DNA of 64,000 nt from DSNY01 sp040752195 (GTDB lineage: Bacteria; Pseudomonadota; Gammaproteobacteria; Burkholderiales; Burkholderiaceae_F), in the NCBI GenBank assembly GCA_040752195.1, contig JBFMFC010000006.1:47727-111726 (forward strand), written 5' to 3'. Positions 54,751 through 63,446 of the stretch are shown here, piece after piece (positions within the stretch are counted from its first letter, which is position 1; each line of letters starts with the position of its first letter). The position numbers and the translations under genes were made by a program. The notes below the pieces were generated by a model. That model did not search any database. It was not told the origin of the DNA and saw nothing but the letters and a program-made list of their open reading frames with translations.

Positions 54751-57700
54751 ATGAAGAAGAGCCACACCGATCGCTTGGCGCCGCGGCGCCTGCTCGGCAT
54801 CTGCGCGCTGTTCGTCGCGCAGGGTGCCGCGGCGTTCACGCTGTCGAACAACCCGCCGTTTCTACCGACGCCGCTGGCGCCGAACATCGTCATCACCTTC
54901 GACGATTCGGGTTCGATGCGGTGGGGCTATGCGCCGGACCCGTTGTGCGCCGACCATTCGACGCGCCGCGCCAAGTCGTCCGACTACAACCCCATCTACT
55001 ACAACCCGCGCAGCCGATACGACCCGCCGGTCAACTACGACGCGACATCGGGGACGTACACGGCCTACACGACCAGCTTCAAGGCTGCGTACATCAACGG
55101 TTTCGACGCGTCGCGCGGATCGGTTGATCTGTCCGCCAACTACCGAGTCACGTGGGCTTACGATCCGTCAACCGACAACCTCCAGGACACGACGGTATTT
55201 GTCAGCCCGTATCCGCCAGGATTCAACTTCTGCGGGAATGGGCGACTGGTGGCAGATCCCGATCGGACTGTCTCTGCTTCTACGCGAAACAACCTCGCCT
55301 CGAACCCGGACGCCGACTTCAACACCGGCACTGGCGGCGATCGGCGCTACGTCGGCGTGCCCGCCTACTACTACGTGTACGACCCCGCCGGCACGGCGTG
55401 TGCGTCGCCGGCGCTGACCAACGACGCGTGCTACGCGCTTCGCATCGTCGGCAACCAGGCCGGGCCCGCCGACATCGACGGCAACGGTGTCGTCGACGGC
55501 GACGACGAACGGCAGAACTTCGCCAACTGGTACTCCTTCTACCGCACGCGCAACCTGATGACCGCGACCGCCGCGACGCGCGCGATCGTCGGCGTGCCAA
55601 CCACGGCGCGCGTGGCCTGGCAGTCCCTGAACACCTGCAACGGAACGACGACGAGCGGCACAACGGCGGGGCGGCTCTTCAGTTCGGCCTGTCAGGGTTG
55701 GGACGGCGCGAGCAGCAGCGTCGACAAGCGCATCCGCGTGCTCGACGGTACGCATCGCGCCAACTTCTATCGCTGGATGTCGCGCATCCCGGCGAGCGGC
55801 GGCACGCCGCTGCGGAGTGCGGCGCAGCGTGCCGGCGACTATTTCCGTACCAATGGCGTCAGCAGCCCTTACGCGCAGGATCCGCAGGTGTCGGTGGGCA
55901 CCGAGTTCTCGTGCCGCCCGAACTTCCACATCCTGATGACCGACGGTATCTGGAACGATTCGACCGGCAGCTTCTGCAGCGGCAACGTGTGCGGCAACAA
56001 GGACGGCACCGCGACAACCCTGCCCGACGGCACCGCGTACAGCATCACGGACACCAAGACGGCGATCTACCGCGACGGCAACGGCGACAGCGTGGCCGAC
56101 ATCGCGTTCCATTACTGGGCCACCGATCTGCGTTCCGATCTGGCGAACAACCTGATCCCCTACCGCGTCGATCGCAACGGCACCGCGGACCAGCAGTACT
56201 GGAATCCGAAGAACGATCCGGCGACCTGGCAGCATCTCGTCACGTTCACGGTCGGCCTCGGTCTGGGCAAGACGCTCAGCGAGCCCGGCATCGAGTGGGC
56301 GGGGTCGACGTATGCCGGTACGGGTTACCAGAATCTGTTGAGTGGCACCAAAACGTGGCCGGCGACGGGCGCCAACCTGTCGCCCGGCAACGTGTACGAC
56401 CTGTGGCACGCGGCCATCAACAGCCGCGGCCAGTCTTTCAGCGCCGACACGCCGCGCGCGCTCGCCGACGCGCTTGCGACGGCGTTGAACCGCATCCTCG
56501 AGCGCGAGAGCGCGGCCGCCGCGCTGGCGACGAACTCGACGCGACTGACCACCGATACGCTGCTGTTCCAGGCGCGCTTCAACAGCGGCGACTGGACCGG
56601 CCGTTTGACCGCGTACCGGATCAATGTCGACGGCACGCTCGGCAGCGCCGTCTGGGAGGCGACCGACCCGGGCAAGATCGCGCGCCACGATTTGCGCAAC
56701 GTGTACTCGTGGAGCGGCAGCGCGGGCATGAACTTCAGCCAGTCCGATCTGACGGCGGCAGGTCTGTGGCCGTCGATCGGCTCGCCCGAGCTGCTCGCGT
56801 ACCTGCGCGGCGACGCCAGCCGCGAGGAGAAGAACGGCGGCTCCTGGCGCAATCGCAGTACGAACCTCGGCGACATCGTCAACTCCGACCCGGTCTTCGT
56901 CGGCGCGGAGAACTTCGGCTACGCCGGGCTGCCGGAAGGACTCGCGACCGGTTCGACACCGTACAAGAACTTCCTGGAGGCCAAGAAGACGCGCCGCAAG
57001 ATGCTTTACGTCGGCGCCAACGACGGCATGCTGCGCGCCTTCGACGCGTTGACCGGCGAGGAGCGCTTCGCTTACGTGCCGAACGCGCTGATTCCGAGTC
57101 TGTCGCTGCTGGCTGACCCCGCCTACGCGCATCGGTACTTCGTCGACGGCTCGCCCTCGGCGTGGGACGCGTTCTTCGGGAGTGCGTGGAAGACCGTGCT
57201 GATCGGCACGACAGGCGCCGGCGCCAAGTCGCTCTTCGCGCTCGACGTGACGAACCCCGACGCCTTCGACGCGAGCAAGGTGCTGTGGGAGATCAACGCG
57301 AGCACCGCGGCACGTGCGGGCGACGCGGTCGACCCGACCTACGCCACCGATCTCGGCTACACGATGGGACAGGGTGTGGTCGTCAAGCTGAACAACGGCG
57401 AATGGGGTGTCGTGTTCGGCAACGGCTACCGCAGCGCCGGCGAGCGCGGGGTGTTGTACATCGTTCGCGTGTCGGACGGCACGCTGATCCGCAAGATCGA
57501 CACCGCCGTGGGCAGCGCGAGCACGCCCAATGGCCTGGGCACGCCGACGCTGCACGACGCCAACGGCGACGGCGTGTACGACTACGCGTACGCGACCGAC
57601 ATGCGCGGCAACGTGTGGAAGTTCGACCTGAGCAACGCGAACCCGAGCCTGTGGGGCATCGCCTTCCCGGCCGCGACGGGTTTCCCGAACGGCGCGCCGC

Positions 57701-58401
57701 TGTTCCAGGCGCGCAACGCCGCCGGACAGGTGCAGCCGATTCAGCCGCGCGTGGAACTCGCGCGCCCGCCGCTGGGCGTCCCCGGCGTGATCGTGCTGTT
57801 CGGCACCGGCCGCTTCTTCACCACGACCGACAACATCGACACCACGACGCAGTCGTTCTACGGGATCCTCGACAACGGCACGCGCGTGACGACGACCGAT
57901 CGCAGCCAGCTGCAGCAGCAGACGATCAGCCTGGTCAGCGTCAACTTCCGCGGCGTCACCACGGCGTTGCGCGACGTGTCGACCAACGCGGTCGACTGGT
58001 CGACCCAGCGCGGCTGGTACATGGACCTGCCGACCAGCAAGGAGCGCGTGATCGGCAGCGCGGTCGTGCGCACGGGTCGGGTCGTCTTCACGACGCTGAT
58101 CCCGTCCGACGACCCCTGCAACTTCGGCGGCTCGGGCTGGCTGATGGAGGTCGACGCCAAGACGGGTGCGAAGCTGCCGTATTCGGTGTTCGACACCAAC
58201 GGCGACGGGCTCGTCAACGACAGCGATACGCGCGTCGGCGGCGTTCCGCTGGGGGTGGGCATCGTCAAGCAGCCGCTGGTGCTCGAGGGCAGCCCGACCG
58301 CGCAGAAGGTGATGAGCGGAACGTCCGGCAACATCCAGATCGAACGCAACCGGACCTTCAACCGGCTCGGCCGCGATTCGTGGCGCGAGGTGACGAGATG
58401 A
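54751..58401 (+). CDS. pilY1: PilY1-family pilus-tip protein, copy 2 (calcium-loop rich)
   Basis: The 1216-residue protein has a signal peptide, a vWA-like region with DDSGS at residues 51-55, and the C-terminal PilY1 propeller. Several EF-hand-like loops are visible: DIDGNGVVDGDD (241-252), DGNGDSVAD (442-450), DANGDGVYD (936-944) and DTNGDGLVNDSD (1148-1159). The loop at 936-944 has the D-x-N-x-D-x-x-x-D form known to bind calcium in Pseudomonas PilY1 and sits just before the DMRGNVWKFDL blade. An RGD tripeptide is at 686-688. The start ATG 54751 follows pilX by 31 bp, and the stop overlaps pilE (ATGA). Confidence 0.94.
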   Translation: MKKSHTDRLAPRRLLGICALFVAQGAAAFTLSNNPPFLPTPLAPNIVITFDDSGSMRWGYAPDPLCADHSTRRAKSSDYNPIYYNPRSRYDPPVNYDATSGTYTAYTTSFKAAYINGFDASRGSVDLSANYRVTWAYDPSTDNLQDTTVFVSPYPPGFNFCGNGRLVADPDRTVSASTRNNLASNPDADFNTGTGGDRRYVGVPAYYYVYDPAGTACASPALTNDACYALRIVGNQAGPADIDGNGVVDGDDERQNFANWYSFYRTRNLMTATAATRAIVGVPTTARVAWQSLNTCNGTTTSGTTAGRLFSSACQGWDGASSSVDKRIRVLDGTHRANFYRWMSRIPASGGTPLRSAAQRAGDYFRTNGVSSPYAQDPQVSVGTEFSCRPNFHILMTDGIWNDSTGSFCSGNVCGNKDGTATTLPDGTAYSITDTKTAIYRDGNGDSVADIAFHYWATDLRSDLANNLIPYRVDRNGTADQQYWNPKNDPATWQHLVTFTVGLGLGKTLSEPGIEWAGSTYAGTGYQNLLSGTKTWPATGANLSPGNVYDLWHAAINSRGQSFSADTPRALADALATALNRILERESAAAALATNSTRLTTDTLLFQARFNSGDWTGRLTAYRINVDGTLGSAVWEATDPGKIARHDLRNVYSWSGSAGMNFSQSDLTAAGLWPSIGSPELLAYLRGDASREEKNGGSWRNRSTNLGDIVNSDPVFVGAENFGYAGLPEGLATGSTPYKNFLEAKKTRRKMLYVGANDGMLRAFDALTGEERFAYVPNALIPSLSLLADPAYAHRYFVDGSPSAWDAFFGSAWKTVLIGTTGAGAKSLFALDVTNPDAFDASKVLWEINASTAARAGDAVDPTYATDLGYTMGQGVVVKLNNGEWGVVFGNGYRSAGERGVLYIVRVSDGTLIRKIDTAVGSASTPNGLGTPTLHDANGDGVYDYAYATDMRGNVWKFDLSNANPSLWGIAFPAATGFPNGAPLFQARNAAGQVQPIQPRVELARPPLGVPGVIVLFGTGRFFTTTDNIDTTTQSFYGILDNGTRVTTTDRSQLQQQTISLVSVNFRGVTTALRDVSTNAVDWSTQRGWYMDLPTSKERVIGSAVVRTGRVVFTTLIPSDDPCNFGGSGWLMEVDAKTGAKLPYSVFDTNGDGLVNDSDTRVGGVPLGVGIVKQPLVLEGSPTAQKVMSGTSGNIQIERNRTFNRLGRDSWREVTR

Positions 58402-58895
58402 TGTCGATGAGCACGAGCCCACGCGCCACGCGCGGCTTCACGCTGGTGGAGATGCTGATCGTGATCGTGATCGCGGGCATCTTCGCCGCGATCGCGATCC
58501 CCAACTACACGAACCACGTCACGCGCACCAAGCGCTCCGGCGCCAAGACCGTACTGCTCGACGCGGCCAACGCGCTCGAGCGCAACTACACGACCAACGG
58601 CTGCTACAACCGCACGAGCGTGGCCAACTGTCAGGCGCAGGCGGGCGCCGCACCCGCGCTGCCGACGGTCGCGCCCGCCGAGGGCCGGGCGAGCTACGCG
58701 GTCGCCGTGGACTTCAGCGGCAGCGCGACCGGGCAGACCTACACGCTGACTGCAACGCCCTGCGGCACCGCCGGCACCTGCCCCGCCGGCAGCGACGCCT
58801 TTACCGACGCCGAATGCGGCAGCCTGACGTTGACCCAGGCGGGCGTGCGCGGCATCACGGGAACCGGCACGGTCGCCGCCTGCTGGCAGCGCTAG
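58398..58895 (+). CDS. pilE: Type IV pilin-like minor pilin PilE (operon 2)
   Basis: The 165-residue prepilin has the site G|FTLVEM and the pilin helix LIVIVIAGIFAAIAIPNYTNHV. Cys residues occur in GCYNRTSVANCQ and in the C-terminal region, which can form the D-loop. ATG 58398 overlaps the pilY1 stop, exactly as in operon 1. It ends the pilus region. Confidence 0.9.
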   Translation: MMSMSTSPRATRGFTLVEMLIVIVIAGIFAAIAIPNYTNHVTRTKRSGAKTVLLDAANALERNYTTNGCYNRTSVANCQAQAGAAPALPTVAPAEGRASYAVAVDFSGSATGQTYTLTATPCGTAGTCPAGSDAFTDAECGSLTLTQAGVRGITGTGTVAACWQR

Positions 58896-58938
58896 CAACC
58901 GCACCGGCCGAAGGGGCGCGACCGGCGCCGGAAGCGGC

Positions 58939-58944
58939 TATGCT
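58939..58944 (+). promoter_or_regulatory. possible -10 element of a leaderless transcript
   Basis: TATGCT lies so close to ATG 58951 that transcription would begin at or next to the start codon. No Shine-Dalgarno is present between. The -35 region is not clear. Confidence 0.35.
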
Positions 58945-58950
58945 TGCGGT

Positions 58951-59370
58951 ATGAGCCGCTCACCGCAACCCACCGACATCACTCTGCACGGCGCTTCGCG
59001 CGTGCTCGAGATCGCGTTCGACGACGGCAAGACCTTCAGGCTGCCATTCGAGTTCCTGCGCGTGTATTCGCCTTCGGCCGAGGTACGCGGCCACGGCCCC
59101 GGGCAGGAGACGCTGCAGGTCGGAAAACGCGACGTCACGATCACGTCGGTCGACCCGATCGGCCACTACGCGATCCAGCCGAACTTCTCCGACGGCCATT
59201 CCAGCGGCATCTTCTCCTGGGAATACCTGTACCACCTCGGCACGAATCAGGAGAAGCTGTGGGCCGAGTACCTGGCGCGGCTCGAAGAGGCCGGCGCCAG
59301 CCGCGATCCAGCCGATCCGCGCAACGCCGCGTTCGTGCCCGAGGGCGGCTCCGCCTGCGGCCATCACTGA
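58951..59370 (+). CDS. DUF971 protein (gamma-butyrobetaine hydroxylase N-terminal-like domain)
   Basis: The 139-residue single-domain protein has the family's TDITLHGASRVLEIAFDDG opening and ends with a C-G-H-H tail (SACGHH) that may contribute to metal binding. Single-domain DUF971 proteins occur next to ubiE in Burkholderiales, and their role is unknown; in multidomain forms the domain binds zinc. The next gene is ubiE, 46 bp downstream. Confidence 0.88.
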   Translation: MSRSPQPTDITLHGASRVLEIAFDDGKTFRLPFEFLRVYSPSAEVRGHGPGQETLQVGKRDVTITSVDPIGHYAIQPNFSDGHSSGIFSWEYLYHLGTNQEKLWAEYLARLEEAGASRDPADPRNAAFVPEGGSACGHH

Positions 59371-59416
59371 GCTTTCCGTCGACCGACGCCCGTCGGCCGA
59401 CGCGGTGCGCCTTGCC

Positions 59417-60163
59417 ATGACCGACGACACCCGGAAGACGACCCATTTCGGCTTCCAGGAAGTACCGGAGCCGGAGAAGGCCAAGCGCGTCGCCGGCGTG
59501 TTCGATTCGGTCGCGTCGAAGTACGACCTGATGAACGACGTGATGTCGGTCGGGCTGCACCGCCTGTGGAAGGCGTTCACGGTGCGGCAGGCCAACGTGC
59601 GGCCCGGCATGAAGGTGCTCGACATCGCCGGCGGCACCGGCGACCTGGCACTGAAATTTGCGCGCGAGGCCGGCCCCACCGGCGAAGTGTGGCTCACCGA
59701 CATCAACGGCGCGATGCTCGCCGAAGGCCGCAACCGCATGCTCGACGCGGGGCTGCTGCTGCCGGTCGCGCAGTGCGACGCCGAGCAATTGCCCTTCCCC
59801 GACGGCCGCTTCGACGTCGTGTCGGTGGCCTTCGGCCTGCGCAACATGACGCACAAAGACCGCGCGCTCGCGGAGATGCGGCGCGTGTTGCGGCCGGGCG
59901 GCAAGCTGCTCGTACTGGAGTTTTCCCGCATATGGCGGCCGCTCGCGCCCCTCTACGATGCGTACTCGTTCAACGTGCTGCCGTGGCTCGGACGACGGAT
60001 TGCGGGCGATGCCGACAGCTATCGCTACCTCGCTGAGTCGATCCGCGTGCATCCGTCGCAACCGGAACTGGCGACGATGATGGAACGGGCCGGTTTCGAG
60101 CGGGTCGAATGGTTCAACCTGACGGCGGGTGTTTGCGCGTTGCACGTCGGCGTGAAGGTCTGA
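59417..60163 (+). CDS. ubiE: Ubiquinone/menaquinone biosynthesis C-methyltransferase UbiE
   Basis: The 248-residue SAM-dependent methyltransferase carries out the C-methylation step of ubiquinone (and menaquinone) synthesis. Motif I is KVLDIAGGTGDLALK (66-80), and the UbiE signatures FDSVASKYDLMND and FGLRNMTHKDRALAEM are present. ATG 59417 gives the family N-terminus. It leads to the Tim44-like gene and then ubiJ and ubiB. Confidence 0.97.
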   Translation: MTDDTRKTTHFGFQEVPEPEKAKRVAGVFDSVASKYDLMNDVMSVGLHRLWKAFTVRQANVRPGMKVLDIAGGTGDLALKFAREAGPTGEVWLTDINGAMLAEGRNRMLDAGLLLPVAQCDAEQLPFPDGRFDVVSVAFGLRNMTHKDRALAEMRRVLRPGGKLLVLEFSRIWRPLAPLYDAYSFNVLPWLGRRIAGDADSYRYLAESIRVHPSQPELATMMERAGFERVEWFNLTAGVCALHVGVKV

Positions 60164-60203
60164 ATCGCGGGACGTCAACGCGCCCGCGCAACGAGGAGAA
60201 AGC

Positions 60204-61130
60204 ATGAAGAAGTGGCTGGTGGGCGCGATGATCGGGCTGGTCGCGGCGTCGTTCGCGTTCGATGCGGAGGCGCAACGGCGTCTCGGCGGCGGCAAGACGT
60301 TCGGCCGCCAGTCGCAGCAGCTCCAACAACAGCGGCAGATGACGCCGCCGCAGTCGCCGCAGCAGGCCGCGCCCGCGCAGCAGGCGGCCAACCCCGCCGC
60401 TGCAGCGACGACTCGGGCCGCGAGCCCTTGGCGCGGCGCGCTGATGGGGCTGGCTGCGGGGCTGGGGCTGGCCGCGCTCGCTTCCTGGCTCGGCTTCGGC
60501 GAGACGCTCGCGGCGATCCTGACGGTCGTGCTGCTCGGCTTGGCGATCGCGCTCGCAATCGGCTTCGTGCTGCGCCGCCTGCGCGGGCCGCAACCGGCGT
60601 ACGGCACGGCCGGCGCGCCGGCACGCGAGCAGCCGATCGGCTACGACGCTCAGCCCGCACCGGTCGCGCGGACCGCGCTCGAGCCGGCGACCGCTGCACG
60701 ACCCGGTTCGGCGATGGACGAGTTCATGCGCGGCGCGCCCGCTGCGCCGCGCCCATGGGGAGTTCCGGCGGGCTTCGATGCCGAGGGCTTCCTCGCCAAC
60801 GCGAAGTCCTACTACGGCCGGCTGCAGGCGGCGTGGGACAAGGGCGATCTCGATGAGCTCGCCGAGTTCACCACCCACGAGATGTTCACCGCGCTGACGC
60901 ACGAGCTGCGCGCACGCGGCGGCGGCACGAGCAGGACCGAGATCGTCGCGCTCGACGCCGCGCTGCTCGGCATCGAAACATCGGCGACCGATCACCTGGC
61001 GAGCGTGCGCTTCACCGGCACGTTGCGCGTCGACGGCGAGGTCGAGCAGGTCGACGAAGTGTGGAACCTCGTCAAGCCGGTCGACGGCAAGACCGGCTGG
61101 CTGCTCGCCGGCATCCAGCAGTTGAGTTGA
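60204..61130 (+). CDS. Tim44-like domain protein, exported or membrane-bound
   Basis: The 308-residue protein has an N-terminal signal (KKWLVGAMIGLVAASFAFDAEA), a Gln/Pro/Ala-rich linker, a pair of hydrophobic helices (about residues 80-115, GALMGLAAGLGLAALASWLG and the following stretch) and a C-terminal Tim44/MRPL45-type domain (about 190-308, NAKSYYGRLQAAWDKGDLDEL start). GAGGAGAAAG precedes ATG 60204. Proteobacterial homologues lie beside the ubi genes; their function is not established. Confidence 0.85.
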   Translation: MKKWLVGAMIGLVAASFAFDAEAQRRLGGGKTFGRQSQQLQQQRQMTPPQSPQQAAPAQQAANPAAAATTRAASPWRGALMGLAAGLGLAALASWLGFGETLAAILTVVLLGLAIALAIGFVLRRLRGPQPAYGTAGAPAREQPIGYDAQPAPVARTALEPATAARPGSAMDEFMRGAPAAPRPWGVPAGFDAEGFLANAKSYYGRLQAAWDKGDLDELAEFTTHEMFTALTHELRARGGGTSRTEIVALDAALLGIETSATDHLASVRFTGTLRVDGEVEQVDEVWNLVKPVDGKTGWLLAGIQQLS

Positions 61131-61156
61131 CCGAACGCGCGATCTGCGACAATCCA

Positions 61157-61183
61157 GGGCACCTTCGGGTGCCCTTTTCTTTT
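61157..61183 (+). terminator. intrinsic terminator directly before ubiJ
   Basis: GGGCACC (61157-61163), TTCG loop and GGTGCCC (61168-61174) are followed by TTTTCTTTTC. The T-rich run ends only 2 bp before the ubiJ ATG, so it ends the ubiE-Tim44 transcript and covers the place of the ubiJ ribosome-binding site. Confidence 0.88.
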
Positions 61184-61185
61184 CG

Positions 61186-61764
61186 ATGATCGACCAGCTC
61201 GCGTCCGGCGCCGCTGTGGCGCTGCTCAACCGCCTGCTCGCACGCGAGACTTGGGCGCGCGAGAAGCTCGCGCCCTACGCCGGCCGGATCGCGCGCATCG
61301 AAGCGCTGCCTTTCGTGCTGAGTCTTGCGGTGGCCGAAGACGGGACGCTCACCGCCGCGCAGGGCGAGGCGAGCGTGACCGTGACCGTCGATGGCGCTGC
61401 CCTGCCGCAGGCGCTCGTCGAGCCGCAGGCGGTGCTGCGCAACGTGCGGCTCGCCGGCGACGCCGAATTCGCGCAGGCGCTGTCGCAGGTGCTGCAGAAC
61501 CTGCGGCCCGAGCCCGAGGAGGAACTGGCGCGGTTCGTCGGCGACGCCGCCGCGGTGCGCATCGCCGGCTTCCTGCGCGCTGCGTTGGCCCGCGCGCAGG
61601 ACAACGCCGCGCGACTCGCGCGCACCGCCGCCGACTACTTCGTCGCGGAGAATCCGATGCTCGTCGCCCGCAGCGAAGCCGAGAAGTTTTCGCGCGAGGT
61701 CGCCAGGTTGCGCGACGACGTCGAGCGCCTGGCCAAACGCATCGAGCTGCTCGAGCGAGGCTGA
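61186..61764 (+). CDS. ubiJ: Ubiquinone biosynthesis accessory factor UbiJ (SCP2 domain)
   Basis: The 192-residue protein has an SCP2-type lipid-binding domain (about 20-120) and a C-terminal coiled coil (about 165-190, EVARLRDDVERLAKRIELLE), the UbiJ layout. UbiJ binds lipid intermediates and forms part of the Ubi complex. There is no Shine-Dalgarno ahead of ATG 61186 because the terminator sits there. ubiB starts 9 bp after it. Confidence 0.9.
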   Translation: MIDQLASGAAVALLNRLLARETWAREKLAPYAGRIARIEALPFVLSLAVAEDGTLTAAQGEASVTVTVDGAALPQALVEPQAVLRNVRLAGDAEFAQALSQVLQNLRPEPEEELARFVGDAAAVRIAGFLRAALARAQDNAARLARTAADYFVAENPMLVARSEAEKFSREVARLRDDVERLAKRIELLERG

Positions 61765-61773
61765 TCCGTCGCG

Positions 61774-63357
61774 ATGCTGCGCCTGCTGAGGCTCGCCCGC
61801 ATCGTTCTGGCCGTCTACCGCTTCGGGCTGGACGAGATCGTCGCTGCCAGCCTGAAGAGTGCCTGGCTCGTGCGGCTGGTGCGCGCCGTGCCGGTCGGCC
61901 GATCGTTCCGCGAGCCGCGCGGCGTGCGGCTGCGGCGCGCCCTCGAGGACCTCGGCCCGATCTTCGTCAAGTTCGGGCAGGCCTTGTCCACGCGGCGCGA
62001 TCTGCTGCCCGCAGACGTGGCCGACGAACTGGCGAAACTGCAGGACCGCGTCCCGCCGTTCGATTCCGAGATCGCCGTGCGCGAGATCGAACGCGGTCTT
62101 GGCCGCCGCATCGACGAAGTGTTCGCGAGCTTCGAGCGCACGCCGGTGGCGAGCGCGTCGATCGCGCAGGTGCACCTGGCGGTGCTGAGGAACGACGCTG
62201 CGCTCGGCGCCTGGGCCGGGCGCGAGGTCGCGGTCAAGGTGCTGCGGCCGGGCATGCTGTCGGCGATCGAACGCGACCTCGCGCTGATGGACGTCGGCGC
62301 GGGCCTGGTCGAACGGCTCTGGCGCGACGGCAAGCGGCTGCGCCCGCGCGAAGTCGTCGCCGAGTTCGACCGGCTGCTGCACGACGAGCTCGACCTGATG
62401 CGCGAGGCGGCCAACGCGTCGCAACTGCGCCGTAACTTCGCCGATTCGAAACTGCTGCGTGTGCCCGAGATGTACTGGGACGGCTGCCGCGCCAACGTGC
62501 TGGTGATGGAGCGCATGCGCGGCATCCCGGTGAGCCAGGTCGAGCGCCTGCGCGCTGCCGGCATCGACATCAAGAAGCTGTCGCGCGACGCGGTCGAGAT
62601 CTTCTTCACGCAGGCGCTGCGCGACGGTTTTTTCCATGCCGACATGCACCCGGGCAACATCTACGTCGGCGACTCGGGCGAGGACTTCGGCCGCTGGATC
62701 GCGCTGGACTTCGGCATCGTCGGCACGCTGTCCGACAGCGACAAGAACTACCTCGCGCAGAACTTCCTCGCGTTCTTCCGGCGCGACTACAGGCGCGTGG
62801 CCGAACTGCATGTCGAAAGCGGCTGGGCGCCCGCCGCGACGCGCGTCGACGAGCTGGAGAGCGCGATTCGCGCGGTGTGCGAGCCGATCTTCGACCGGCC
62901 GCTGAAGGACATCTCGTTCGCGCAGGTGCTGCTGCGGCTGTTCGAGACCTCGCGCCGCTTCAACGTCGAGGTGCAGCCGCAGCTCGTGCTGCTGCAGAAG
63001 ACGCTGCTGCAGATCGAGGGGTTGGGTCGCCAGCTCGATCCGGAGCTGGATCTGTGGAAGACCGCCAAGCCGATCCTCGAGCGCTGGATGCAGGCGCAAA
63101 TGGGCTGGCAGGGGCTCGAGGACAAGCTCAGGCGCGAGGCAGGGCAGTGGTCTCAACTGCTGCCGCAGCTGCCGCGCTTGCTGCACCAGGCGTTGACCGA
63201 TACCGGTCGCGACGAACGCCTGCTCGCCGAGATGCGCCGGCTGCGGCAGGAGACGCAGCGCCGCAACCGGCTGCTGCTGGTCGGCGTGACCTGCCTAGGC
63301 GCGATCGTCGTCATGCTCGCGTGGATGTTCATCGGGATGCCGCTGCCGGGGCGGTAG
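61774..63357 (+). CDS. ubiB: Ubiquinone biosynthesis kinase-like protein UbiB
   Basis: The 527-residue ABC1/ADCK-type atypical kinase needed for ubiquinone synthesis. The family KxGQ motif appears as FVKFGQALSTRRDLLP near residue 70; the A-rich loop is in PVASASIAQVHLA, the VAVKVLRPG lysine near 150, and the metal-binding FHADMHPGN and ALDFGIVG motifs near 290-310. Two C-terminal membrane helices end the protein. It is the last gene of the ubi block. Confidence 0.97.
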   Translation: MLRLLRLARIVLAVYRFGLDEIVAASLKSAWLVRLVRAVPVGRSFREPRGVRLRRALEDLGPIFVKFGQALSTRRDLLPADVADELAKLQDRVPPFDSEIAVREIERGLGRRIDEVFASFERTPVASASIAQVHLAVLRNDAALGAWAGREVAVKVLRPGMLSAIERDLALMDVGAGLVERLWRDGKRLRPREVVAEFDRLLHDELDLMREAANASQLRRNFADSKLLRVPEMYWDGCRANVLVMERMRGIPVSQVERLRAAGIDIKKLSRDAVEIFFTQALRDGFFHADMHPGNIYVGDSGEDFGRWIALDFGIVGTLSDSDKNYLAQNFLAFFRRDYRRVAELHVESGWAPAATRVDELESAIRAVCEPIFDRPLKDISFAQVLLRLFETSRRFNVEVQPQLVLLQKTLLQIEGLGRQLDPELDLWKTAKPILERWMQAQMGWQGLEDKLRREAGQWSQLLPQLPRLLHQALTDTGRDERLLAEMRRLRQETQRRNRLLLVGVTCLGAIVVMLAWMFIGMPLPGR

Positions 63358-63446
63358 GACGAGCGCGTTCGGCCGGCGCGTGTGTTGACGGTCGGCGCCG
63401 CGCCTCCGACGATCCGGCACGGAGCGCGCGCCGCCTGGGAGGAGCC

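Noticed and set aside
55168..58422. 1084-codon minus-strand open frame over pilY1 copy 2
   Set aside because: Antisense of a well-supported PilY1 gene; no signal, motif or ribosome-binding site of its own.
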